The translations under genes were made by a program, and so were the position numbers. The notes under the pieces are model-generated. The model did not search any database. It saw only the letters and a list, made by a program, of their open reading frames with translations, and had not been told where the DNA came from. From Engraulis encrasicolus (lineage: Eukaryota; Chordata; Actinopteri; Clupeiformes; Engraulidae), in contig NC_085880.1 of NCBI RefSeq assembly GCF_034702125.1, forward strand, positions 42,632,885 to 42,696,884: a stretch of 64,000 nt of DNA, written 5' to 3'. Position 1 is the first letter of the stretch, and each line of letters begins with the position of its first letter. This document shows positions 1-11,200 of this stretch, piece after piece.

Positions 1-149
1 GTACAGTGGTGATTCATCTGTACCGTCCATATGTATGCACATGGAGCACAGCAACAGGGCTGAAGATGTATAGAAGACTGAATAACACACAGAAATTCAC
101 CATCAATGTTTTTCTGGAAACCGGTATAGTGTAAAAAATAACATGTAGC

Positions 150-528
150 TTAGTTGTAAAAAGAAAATGTAGCTATAATTCAGCACTTACAGAGTACTCT
201 GGGACCAAATACACTCTAAAGTAGAATAGTGTTTCTCACTGGGGGCTCTACAGCCCTAGGGGGGCGTTGAGAAGGATACAGCTGAGAGGGGACGGCATAT
301 TTGGCATAGGGGGGGCATTAGTCTATTTTATTTTTGTAATACTAAGGGGGGTGTTGGCTTATAATGAGGTCACGGGGGCTTAATTTTCCTTTGGGTATTA
401 ATAAAGTTACTCCACTCTGTGAGGAGGTCTAGGGGGCATTTATTAAAATGTATTAAAAAGGTTGAGAACCACTGCTCTAGAAGATAGTAAATATAAGTGT
501 TAAATTAACACTATTTTTTTTACTGTGT
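150..528. mobile_element. TA-flanked MITE (ACAGTAAA type), interrupted
   Basis: The ends resemble the family seen intact at 27718-27825 and 31487-31604: a GTGTTAATTCAACACTTA-like arm, a middle reading ACTCTGGGACCAAAT, and a right end of TTTACTGTGTA. An unrelated GGGGGC-rich segment (about 238-480), ending GGTTGAGAACCACTG, splits it. Confidence 0.5.
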
Positions 529-970
529 AGCTTTCAAGGAGAGAGAGAAAAAACTGTCTTCCTCAGCTGTAAAAGCAAAGTGTTTCAGAGCAATATATAT
601 TTAAATACACATCACTCAACCCAGTGTGCATGTGTTGATGGGGTGCAGACCTCAAACATCAGTCTTTGTAACAACAACGGGGCTCTAGTGTTTCAGGCAG
701 GCAGGCATGCAGGCCATTGACTTCTAGTCTGCTCCGCTCATTCCAGCGCCCTGCCTGGCAATCCATTCGATCGTGCCCTTTAAAACAGCATTTTCCCCCA
801 CATTGATCATGGTAGGCTTACCGTACACTCATATTACAGCTGTTTCGCCTCATTAACCTTTTAACTGCTTGGAGGAGTTTTGCAGAGCTCAGTTTACCTT
901 TAATCCTGGGCGACATGTGTTTCCTTTTCTGTTGCACCCCCTGCTGTTTGAGTCATGCATGTGCAACTCG

Positions 971-1197
971 TTTAACCCATTTTAGCCTAAGCCCATTTTG
1001 GGAAAGGATGCCCTCTGCCTAATAAAACCTAAATATCTCAGCCGCCGAAGCACATGAAATAAGTTGTATTTAAATGCCAGGACACTCATTTTGCATTAGA
1101 ATGTGTTCATTCAGCTCTAACTTTTCAAATAAAAACTTCTCAAATCTCAAGAGCCTGAATGCAGTGTATATGTCGCTCCAGGCTAAAATGGGTTAAA
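971..1197. mobile_element. MITE with TTTAACCCATTTTAGCCT ends
   Basis: The 18-bp left end is repeated inverted at the right end (AGGCTAAAATGGGTTAAA). Diverged relatives sharing AACCTAAATATCTCAGCC lie at 12684-13002 and 44232-44671. Confidence 0.75.
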
Positions 1198-1234
1198 CTG
1201 ACTTCTTGTCTTTTTTCCTCCTTCTCAAATCCAG

Positions 1235-1336
1235 GGGGTGAATCTTTCGAAAGTCAAAGAGGCAGGTGAATTCATCTGTCAAGCCTTAAACCGCCGGACC
1301 AACTCCAAGGTCGCCCAAGCCACTGTGAAGTGCTAG
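1235..1336 (+). CDS. hmgcll1: HMG-CoA lyase-like protein, terminal exon (partial gene)
   Basis: This exon encodes the last 33 residues of a 3-hydroxy-3-methylglutaryl-CoA lyase family protein; the rest lies outside the window. The reading starts in phase 0 right after a polypyrimidine tract and AG at 1233-1234, and ends at TAG 1334-1336. It begins [15 protein letters not shown] and ends [10 protein letters not shown], matching the conserved end of HMGCL/HMGCLL1. The family enzyme cleaves HMG-CoA to acetyl-CoA and acetoacetate; the C-terminal Cys motif of HMGCL is a peroxisomal CKL signal, which is absent here (VKC). I choose HMGCLL1 over HMGCL because of the neighbours gfral and hcrtr2, which share this order in human. 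The gene converges on gfral. A hAT-type MITE begins 40 bp after the stop, so the 3' UTR is probably transposon-derived. Confidence 0.9.
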   Translation, partial: GVNLSKVKEAGEFICQALNRRTNSKVAQATVKC

Positions 1337-1375
1337 CCAATGGATGCCACACTGTGTCTCACAGATGTTCTAAAA

Positions 1376-1685
1376 CAGGGGTGGGGAACCTTTTTCATTC
1401 ATATTCATTTGAGTGCTGTAAAAGTCCTCCGAGGGCCGTATTATGAACACAAACCTGGATTTCCCCCTGCACTTTAGGCCTATTGAAGGCAACCACCTTT
1501 AAAACAGACCCACCTTCTCTAGGTCCCTTGAATATAACTTAATTGTATTGGAAATGCAAGTTTCCTTTACAAAATATGTCATATTTCATGTGAAGCTGCA
1601 TAACATGAAAACTATATTGGGGCCTGGATAAAACGGCCTCAAGGGCCACAAACTGCATCCTCGAGACATAGGTTCCCCACCCCTG
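1376..1685. mobile_element. hAT-type MITE in the hmgcll1 3' flank
   Basis: Terminal inverted repeats CAGGGGTGGGGAACCT / AGGTTCCCCACCCCTG bound about 310 bp. The family is typical of non-autonomous hAT elements. I did not find a clean 8-bp target duplication. It lies 40 bp past the hmgcll1 stop. Confidence 0.65.
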
Positions 1686-1731
1686 GTGCAAGGTGCAATA
1701 ACATGTTGTGTATACAGTGCCGTGCCAGCCT

Positions 1732-2371
1732 GATCTCCAAAAATTCCGTGCTCCTGGACACGGATGTTAAGGACACGAAATCCGTGTCCAGGAGCACGGA
1801 TTTTGCCAAAATTCCGTGCTCCTGGACACGGAATTGTTTTCCGTGCTCCTGGACACGGAATTGTTTTCCGTGATGGGCACACGGAAGTGCTTTCTATAGG
1901 CTATTACCACAGCACTGTGTTATCTCTATCATTAGAAAATACATACCAAATGCTAATCCTAAACAAAATAATGCTATAACAATTTAAGTTGTGCCCTGAC
2001 CAAAACATTCCCTAACCTTAACCTGTCATTAAAGACATATTTTTGAGAAATACCTTTTCCAGTTGGTTGCTAGGCTATCAAACAAATATAATGAAAGAAA
2101 ACTAGCTGTGCCCAGACCAAAACAATCCCTTACCCAAACCTGTCAGTAAGAAATGTTTTTTTTTAGACAAAATATTTGAAATTAGAAAAATCCTGAGAAA
2201 ACACAAGACTGTGGAAATAGCCTATAGAAAGCACTTCAAACAATTCCGTGTCCAGGAGCACGGAAAACAATTCCGTGTCCAGGAGCACGGAATTTTGGCA
2301 AAATCCGTGCTCCTGGACACGGATTTTGTGTCCTTAACATCCGTGTCCAGGAGCACGGAATTTTTGGAGAT
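1732..2371. repeat. Foldback element built of short hairpins
   Basis: Two arms, about 1732-1907 and 2212-2371, are near-perfect inverted copies. Each arm carries four copies of a small imperfect hairpin, (A)TTCCGTG-8 nt-CACGGAA(T), loop CTCCTGGA or its complement. The roughly 300-bp centre is AT-rich and holds an inexact internal repeat. No coding capacity is seen. Confidence 0.7.
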
Positions 2372-3421
2372 CACCGTGCCATGTAGAGAAAACTGCTATT
2401 TTCCGTGGATGACCTGTAGAGCTTTCATACTGTATTTATGTCGCTGAAATGTCTTTACTTCTAATGAACTTCAGATGCACTTTATACTATGTGTGCACCC
2501 CAACGCCTAAAAATGTAATACTAACCTAACTGTGCTTTACCAAAGGACTTCATGTTGAAGTTTCCTATGTGCCCGGCCGGCCCCACCCCACACACCCTGT
2601 ATGTATGTCGTCTGTGGGCAGACGATTCCTCACTTATGAAAGCTGTAATGTCTCTTCCTGCTGAGAGCCTCTTCTTCTTCATTTCCTGCTCAATGTGTTT
2701 GCCATTAAGACGCAGTAGTACACTGGGTCCTGGAGGTCAGAACTGGCTCTAAAAACCAGTGAGACATTGATCATTATCTCCACCCTGCATCTCATGCTCA
2801 TTTCCTAAATCCATGCTGGAAACCTGCAGGGTGGTGTTTGGGCAGGCCAAGAGCACTTTTTCATCATAATCTGTCATTCGGCGTAACAATGTAGGACGGA
2901 AACCAATTAAGTTGTTGTATAATAGACTTGTAGCATTGACATTATTCAAGTACGTATGCCTAATACATAATACAAAAACGATAACAGCACTTCTTGCACT
3001 GCACTGTATGTTTGTCATTAAAACACTGTAGGTAATAAAAACCTTTTGAAATTTGAACGCAGTGGTTTCCCTAATGCATCATTTTTATGAGAACTTTTTG
3101 AGGTGTACTTGCAGCGAGCTCCACGGGCTTGCAAACTGAATTGTATGGGTGATCACCCAGGCAGAGATCATCTGCAGTGCATGCAATGGTACAGTGGGCG
3201 ATGACAATGTGGTAAAGAAACTTAATACTCCAGTATAATATTATTACCATTTAATATCTGACTGTTTTGTCATTCTTCCTTAGTGGCAGACTTAACAGCA
3301 GAATCACAACCGTATTAACATGGGCTGTATTGATATAACAGGTGGTGGTATTTTGGGCAACATAATTCTTAATCAGTAGCTGGCATTCAACTGAAATATA
3401 ACAATAACATTAAGAAGCTGT

Positions 3422-3640
3422 GGTCCAATGTTGAGGGGTTTGGAGTTCAATTCAGAAGATTGCCGGTTCAAATCCCACCCTTACCTCTCTCCACCTTGGT
3501 TAATGGCTTCAGCGCCCTTGAGTAAGGCACCTGACCACACTTTGCTCTGGGGACTGTAACCAATACCTCACACCTGAAAATGTCTGTAAGTCACTTTGTA
3601 TAAAAGCATCAGCTATGTGTAATGTAATATTAGCACATCA
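3422..3640 (+). mobile_element. tRNA-derived SINE
   Basis: A tRNA-like B box (GGTTCAAATCC) sits near the head, followed by the body AGTAAGGCACCTGACC and the tail AAGTCACTTTGTATAAAAGC, ending in TGTAATGTAAT. The same family lies inverted at 61031-61262, with a tail fragment at 22170-22245. Confidence 0.75.
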
Positions 3641-4448
3641 ACTGTAAAATGTCACGACAAATGGTGGTGTTTTTGGGCAATAAAACTCCCCTCTATGTCA
3701 GGTTGTTTTGCTCCTATACTCTGACCTTTAAAACGAGCGGTGAGGTGATCCGTCGCTGGTTTGTTTGCCGCCGTTCAAGAGGGTAATTGATGGAGCCATG
3801 TCCATTATAGTAGACATGCACAGGATGAAAAAGTCAACAGATATCGTGAGCAGGTATTCAGCCGCACGGTTGAGGACCCAACCGGTCTTTGTTTGCACAG
3901 TACAAATTGAAAGCAAGTTCGCCTGAGGGTGAAAAAAAGAAAATTACCCGTAAAATAGACACATGGAACTTGAGAGGCTCTGATTGTTTGCGGCCGGCGG
4001 TTTCCAAAATGTCGTTATATTTCTGGTGAACAATGGTCTATTTCTGGTCAGCCAAGCTTGCCTCTATGCATGTCACTGATGAAAATGCTAGAATGTGAAT
4101 GGCTTGAAAATATGTACTCTAAGTCTAAGTCCATAAATGTATTTGTGCAATTTTGTGACACATTACGATGACATTAAGTCCTACAGCTAAATTATGTGAA
4201 ACACCAAATACAAAGTTGGCAGACTGCCCTGTAGTTTACATAGGCACCTAAGTAGTCATTTAACGCTTTACTGTCAAGCATAAACATTTTTTGTTGAAAT
4301 AAATATCCTCGGAAACAATTGGGAAACTCTTAGGCAAACAAAACATTTCGTTTTATTGCACACAAATAAAACATAAAAGTCCTTTTTATGGCACAAAATG
4401 GGCAGTAGGTCGACATGAAAACTGTGCCGTTTGTGTAACACACACAGC

Positions 4449-4612
4449 CAGGGCCGCTGACAGCTTTGGCTGGGCCCGGGACAAAGTCATCTGAAAGGGC
4501 CCCCAGCCCAGCCCTATAGATACAATGCAGTGAGGACCCAATTCTGGGTCCCCTCCCTCCCTGGGCCTGGGAAAACTGTCCCTTTTGTCCCCACCCCCTG
4601 TCAGCACCCCTG
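4449..4612. mobile_element. hAT-type MITE with 8-bp target duplication
   Basis: The ends are CAGGGCCGCTGACAG and CTGTCAGCACCCCTG. The 8-bp direct repeat CACACAGC lies on both sides (4441-4448 and 4613-4620). Related copies sit at 26599-26773, 44690-44845 and 60668-60824. Confidence 0.9.
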
Positions 4613-4820
4613 CACACAGCACAGTCAGAGCAGAGGAGGAGACATCTGTGTGAAAACCAAAATATTTATTTAGCCGTCTGTCTTTGTGCTGAGAGAGCTG
4701 AGCTGATTGCAGTGTGTGGTGATGGTGGTAGGGAGTGAGAGTGCTATATCTATATAAGCTCCACATTATGCATTAAACTATTGCTGCTCTTCATACACAC
4801 AGCTGATCAAATAAATCATG

Positions 4821-4926
4821 ATTACATACCTAGAATATTGACATCATTATACATACACATAAAATATTGACATCATTATTACATACACAGAATATTGACA
4901 TCCTTATTACATACACAGAATATTGA
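4821..4926. repeat. Minisatellite, about 30-bp unit
   Basis: Four head-to-tail copies of a unit like ACATACACAGAATATTGACA lie about 400 bp beyond the gfral stop codon. Confidence 0.75.
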
Positions 4927-5339
4927 ACATTGTGCTGCACCAGACATTGGGACAGAGGCTTAATATGGGCACATTACTGATATTTTTATATATATTTACA
5001 TTTGAAAGGTCAGCAAAATATAGCCTAAAATAATTTAATATATGTATGACACTGATGCTTATGCACTTACTGTGTTTTCGTAATAAATAACAATTTAATA
5101 ATTTACTCATAGCACAGTAGCGTAGTTATATTTTCACAGTAGCCTATGTTTTCAATAGCTTTTTTCTGCTGACATCATCTATAGTTGGCTCAGGCAAACC
5201 CATGTGTTTCTACATTTATATACAATATCTTATATTAATACATTAATTGACTTAAACCAGACAACAACTGAATAAGTGAATATGTACAGTACAAGTACAA
5301 GTACATGCCTCATTTTAAAGTAACATTGACATTTATTTA

Positions 5340-5415
5340 TCACCCGAAAGGAGTGCCACTGTTCTTTTGCAAAGGAGTGTCATATCTGACTTGGTCTGCA
5401 ACTCGTTTTCGCATC
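5340..5415 (-). CDS. gfral: gfral exon 9 (cytoplasmic tail and stop)
   Basis: It encodes [18 protein letters not shown] and a few more residues, then TGA at 5342-5340. The reading keeps phase with exon 8. An AATAAA overlaps the bases just after the stop. Confidence 0.8.
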
Positions 5416-8130
5416 CTACCAATCAAGACAAAATACATATTGTTAGTAACACTCACAGAGAGAACATGGAATGATGCTTAAATCAAGATAGTCAGGACAT
5501 GAATGCCCAGTTTGGGCATGTTTGAGAGAGATTAACAACGGTAACTTACCCCAACTTGTGTAAAACGATGAGGACCACGCCGAGCAATGCCACCACCAAT
5601 ACGACATACACGCCTATATACAGAAAGTCATCTGCAAAAATAACATGGATATTGAAATCCTCAGCACAGCATTATGGCAGCAAATAGTTCATATATAATT
5701 AATTTGCCTATTGATTGTCATTTTATTGCGCTTTTAGCAGGATTTGACTGCTCGTCAATGAAGTTAGGCTACAGAGAGAGTGCAAGATTGACAGACACTT
5801 TACTGACACCCCCGACAATGGGAAATGTAGACACATACCATTTAACCACCACTCCCTATGTATCCATTGATCTGTGTCAGCTGATTGAACAGCAGCTCCA
5901 CTCACAGCTACATTTGTCACTGAAATGACAGGAAAAAATGTCTCAGTTATAGGAGCAATGGCAATGCAATAGAGTACTTTTATTGCATATTGAGAAAATA
6001 GATTAAAGTGCTACCCAAGTGACATGTGTAAACGTTTCAGTCACAGTCAGACCATCCTCAGTGCAATGTTTCATATACAACAGGTTCTGTTAACAGTTAT
6101 GACTGACAAAGGCAATAGCTGAAACGTTTATTGTCAAACACATGTAACGAATAATAAATACAAGAGCAAAAGAACTTGAAGAAGTGTAATCTTTTCATCA
6201 TTTGCTTCAGCAATAACAAAACAGGATAGTATTTTATTATCATTAATTGCTCCAAAATTCAACTCACTAAACATGGAGTGGTCGTGCAGAAGCCTGTGGA
6301 GCATTCTGCATTTGTGGTGTTGGTAGCTGTAGAGTCCATCACAGGTGCACGAGTGCTGGAGCGTGGTCCCCATGGTGGACACCATGGCCATTCTGCACTC
6401 CCTGTCCTCACTTAGGATGAGGTCCAGGTCAGAGAGGTGAACCCAGTCAAAGTGTGTTTCACCGTGATAGGAAGCAGGTCCAATCCCCAAGCATTTCCAC
6501 AACAACCTGTCAAACCTTTCCCTGAGTGGGGCAACAACAACATGTCAGGTAGCAGCTACTGCATGTGTAGTAGCCATCTGTCGAATCAATCAGACGTTTG
6601 TGCCACACAAGAGAATAAAATACATGTTTTTTGTGACATATTTCCTGCATGATGCAACAACATATGGACATCTGATCATGGAAATGACAACATGCAACAA
6701 CAGAACAACAAGCAGCTTAATCAAATGGTGAAATTAGTCAATCCAATAGCATAGCCGTTCCACCAGTGGAACACTGTAATAGACATTGAAAAGTTAACTA
6801 CCATAGTGTAACACCACGAAGACAGAACACAAGGCCTTTAGCAATGTACTACAACTTTGTCATTGTCATTCTGGTAACAGCAAATTTATAACTTTTTGAA
6901 TTGTTACGCAGCAGAACACTTCAGGCAGATCTTTTTTTGTGTGCAATTACTGACATTATTCAAGAACGCCGGGACATGAAAAACGTGAACCAAGGGGCGT
7001 ATTGCAGAAACTTCCTAACTTGAAAATCTTATCTTATCTGTCTAGTTACCGCGTCAACGGGACTTTAGGACCGTATTGAGGAAGAGCGTATTACAGAACA
7101 GCGTTTCCTAAGTTGATTTGCGTATCCTAACTCAAGTTGAGAAAAGGGTATTAGAGAAGCATCCAACTGTAACTTCGAAAAATCTTACAGCTGAAAATGC
7201 AACTTCTGGCAAGTGAAGGAATTGACAAGTGACTTGTTGCCCCCTTACTTCCACACACCTGCACATCCTGCTCTCCCGACAGGTGTCTAGCATTTCCAGA
7301 CAAGTCCAGTCTTGATCAGCCTCACACGACGTGCCCCCACCACCACCACCACCCTTCAGGCTCTCCCTGGCCATCTCGCAGGCCTGGTCCTCCTCAGGGC
7401 ATGAGCAGAAGGCCAGCATCTCTGCCGTGGTCTGTGGCAAGCCCTCGTAGAACTGCTGGACGCGCAGCCCGCACTGTGACCGCTGTTGAAATTACGTTTT
7501 ATGTAATTACGCTTTATGAAATTATGTTTCTCTCACATGGTATAGAGAGAAACGCAATATCCTTGCATGACTTGTGCATATGAAGAGTTCAGATGCAAAA
7601 CCCCCTAACTCCATTTCTGAAGACCTGCACTTCTATATTTTTAGAGAACCCCATTGTTGGTTTGGCTTACATTCATATACTTGATAATACATATTAATAG
7701 TTATATTACATAAATAAAATAAAAATATATGCAATTTTGATAGCTTTGTATTAAATAAAAATTAATTAAGAATATATTCTGAAAACGCACTTAGGGGGTT
7801 TTGCATCTGAACTCTTCATATGAAGAAAGTGACAATAAAAGCTGACTTGACTTGACAGTGACCGCTGGTCGCACGCTGGGCTCGCTGTCGCTGAGCAGGC
7901 CTGGATGACTGGCACCAGCCAGCTATTGCAGGCTTCCAGCCCGAGACAGGCGGTCAGGAGGCTGCTGCAAGAATGGTTCATGCCATGCACTTAATGAAGG
8001 AGAACAGCGGAGAGAGGGAGAGAGAAAAACACGCACGCGCACACACACACACCCACACATGCGCACGCACACACACAAACACACACATACACACACACAC
8101 ACAAGGAGAACAGTGGAGAGTGGAGAGAGA

Positions 8131-8211
<81 letters not shown>

Positions 8212-11200
8212 CATCCCAATGATTGGTCATTGTAAATTCCCCAGCTTTTATCACTGCAAAAACATGTCTTTCTTGTGCAAATGGGGACATTACTGTACCG
8301 TACCATAGCCTGGGAGGGCTTTATCTGGCCAGCCCATCTTGGGAACCCTCTTCTCTTCAGCTGTAACACATTAAACAGCATTTCTCATTATAGGGTAGAG
8401 GAAGCATTTTAGGGGCACAATACAAAACAAGTCAACAGTCCCGCACAAAACCAGTGCAAGCACAGTTTTTTTTGTGTGTTGGTCTACTCTTGATCATATA
8501 ATAAAGAAATACAGTATATGGCACAGTGACACTGAGAAATGTAACTTTGCTTTGTAGCCTCTTACTGCAGCAGGAGTCGCCGGTGACCCTATTCACGTGC
8601 TGAAAATGCTTAACTACATCATAACATCATTGCCATGACATTACAGAGAGCCATAGTGCTGCGCTAAGGAGTTAAATATGTACAGTCCTGTACATGTGGC
8701 GGAATTAACAGTAGCCCCTTAATGCACGCTGTACCTCCTGTGGCACACTGTAATAGTCATTGAAAAGTGAACAGCCATAGTGCCACTATGACATAACACA
8801 GGGGCCTCTAGTAATGCACTATGACTTGGTCATTGCCATTCGGGTAACAGCTAATTTATAATGACGTGTCCAAACGGGTAAAAGCTTTAACTTGGTGAAA
8901 CAAAAGCGAAACAAAACATCTTACAAATATGCTGAGGGATCTCCATCTCCTGGTATAATGGCGTGGTGGTCAGATACGCCACTTGAGGACCTTCTAGAAC
9001 CTTGGGAACGCAGGGGTCATGGTGCACCAGCTGCCAGAGGACCAGACACTTCCTCTTGCCTCTCCGGCAGCTGCACTTCCCCAGGGCGCTGAGCTTCAGG
9101 TCCTTCCACGCAGACAGGCAGAGCGGTGACGCCACGCCGCCTTTACAGCCAGACCCGTCCAGGTGGCACACGGCCCTCATGTTGTCATACGCCGACGCAC
9201 ACACGCGGCTCTCCTGGCAGCTCTGCAGGGCTCGCAGACAGCTTTTAGGGGCAGCAGTGGAGGAAGAAGCTTTGTGGTGTTGGTTTTGGATCTCATCTCT
9301 GGAAGTCCAAGGCGGAGGGTTGGTGGTGGAATTCAGCTGCTCTGTGTATTAGGAGGACGACATGACGTCATTATACATTTGCTGTTATCAGAATGGCAAT
9401 GACCAAGTCATAGTGCATTACTAAAGGCCCTGTGTTATGTCATAGTAGTGTAGTGCTATAGTAGTTAACTTTTCAATGACTATAACGTTGTGCCACTGGC
9501 GGTACCGCGGGCATAATGGGGTTAAATAAAGATTATCTGTGGCTAATGGACCACAACAGGTTATCAATGCTCTTTGTATGTGTGTAGGAAAGTGGTCAGA
9601 GTAGGAATTGCAACTATGCTGCTCATTCAAACTGTGCTGAATATTGCCAAATTTGGTCTTTTCATTAATATTTGCAAAGTAATAAACTAATGTTTATTAG
9701 TATGACCAAAGTACTGTTAGAGATCAAAGTACTGTTAGTGGCCATGGAGAAGATCCCCTTTCCATGTATGAAAAGTGCATTTCTCCCAGTCATAATGAAT
9801 ACTTGATTTTGACGGCAAGTACAGTTGTGCTCATATGTTTACATACCCCAGCAGAATAAACGCTTTCTTCGCGATTTCTCACAAAATATGAAGGATTACA
9901 CAAAACCTTTTTTTTCACTCATTGCTAGTGACTAGCTTAAGATATTTATTAGCAATATTCTGTGTTTACTCTTTCAAAAGCATGATCACAACCCAAACTA
10001 CCCAAATGACCCTGTTCAAAAGTTTACATACCCTAGTTTCTAATGCTGAATATGGCCCTGTTTAACATCAGGGACCGCTCTAAATTGTTTGTGGTAGTTG
10101 TGGATAAGGCTCTTAATGTTCTCAGATGACAAAACAGCACATTCTTCCTGGCAGAATGGTTGTTTCCTATAATATTTTTGGGTGTCTTGCTGGAACCTCA
10201 CATTTGAGGTTTCCCCTGAATGGCTCAATGATGTTGAGATCAGGAGAGTGAGACGGTCGCTCAAAAACTTCATTTTATTCTTTCTGAAGCTAGTGACGGG
10301 TTGATTTGGCTTTCTGTGTTGAAATATTGTCATGTTGGCATGTCCAAACAATGGACCATGTGCAGTTTCAAGGCTGATGTGTGTCAAGTTTCCTCCAGTA
10401 TTTTTTCACAGGGCAATGTATTCATCATTCTGCGAGTATGGATCAAAAGTATAATGCATTTGTAACTCAAATGTCCCCATGAAATCAGTGGTCCATGACC
10501 ATGTTTCACAGAAGGGTATGGTGTAACTTTCATCATAGGCTCCATTGACTGTTCTCCAAATGGTACTGTTAATAGTGGCCTAAAAAAGTTCCATATTGAT
10601 CTCATTTTTCCAAATGACTTTGTCACAGGCATTTTGATGCTTCTCACTGTGCTATTTGGTGTATCATATGCAAAATAACATGTTTGCATTTTTGTGGTAA
10701 TGGCTTTCTCCTGGCAACCCCCAACAGCCCATCTTTCCTCAAGTGCCTCTTTCCTGTACAGTTTAAAACATTTTTTCATGTTGTTCTATATTTCACCTGA
10801 AGTTATTTTTTGGTTGTCCTATGCCTCCTGAACAATTTCCCTTGCAATGATCATTGCAATGCAATGATTCCCTTGCCCATTGGCTTGATTCCAACCAAAC
10901 TCCTCATATTGCATTTCTGAATTGAAATTCCAACGGTGCCAACATGACAATATTTCGACACAGAAAGCCAAATCAACCCGTCATTAGCTTCAGAAAGAAT
11001 AAAATGAAGGTTTTTGAGCGACCATCTCACTCTCCTGATCTCAACATCATTGAGCCATTCAGGGGAAACCTCAAATGTGAGGTTCCAGCAAGACACCCAA
11101 AGATATTATAGGAAACAACCATTCTGCCAGGAAGAATGTGCTGTTTTGTCATCTGAGAACATTAAGAGCCTCATCCACAACTACCACAAACAATTTAGAG

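Larger units (their letters stand above)
1..1234. other. Last intron of hmgcll1
   Basis: No exon-like reading is visible. The stretch holds a TA-flanked MITE interrupted by a second element (about 150-528), a TTTAACCC-type MITE (971-1197) and otherwise AT-rich sequence without recognised features. Confidence 0.6.
1337..5339. other. Intergenic region between converging hmgcll1 and gfral
   Basis: Apart from the elements listed separately I recognise no gene. 2400-3420 and 3650-4440 are AT-rich and hold only short open frames without family resemblance. Confidence 0.5.

Noticed and set aside
1235..1336. Assignment to HMGCL rather than HMGCLL1
   Set aside because: The exon alone cannot separate them, but the lost CKL end and the gfral-hcrtr2 neighbourhood favour HMGCLL1.
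10040..10779. Tc1 palindrome frames as functional transposase
   Set aside because: Only C-terminal pieces remain, inverted relative to each other, with the N-terminal and first catalytic parts lost.
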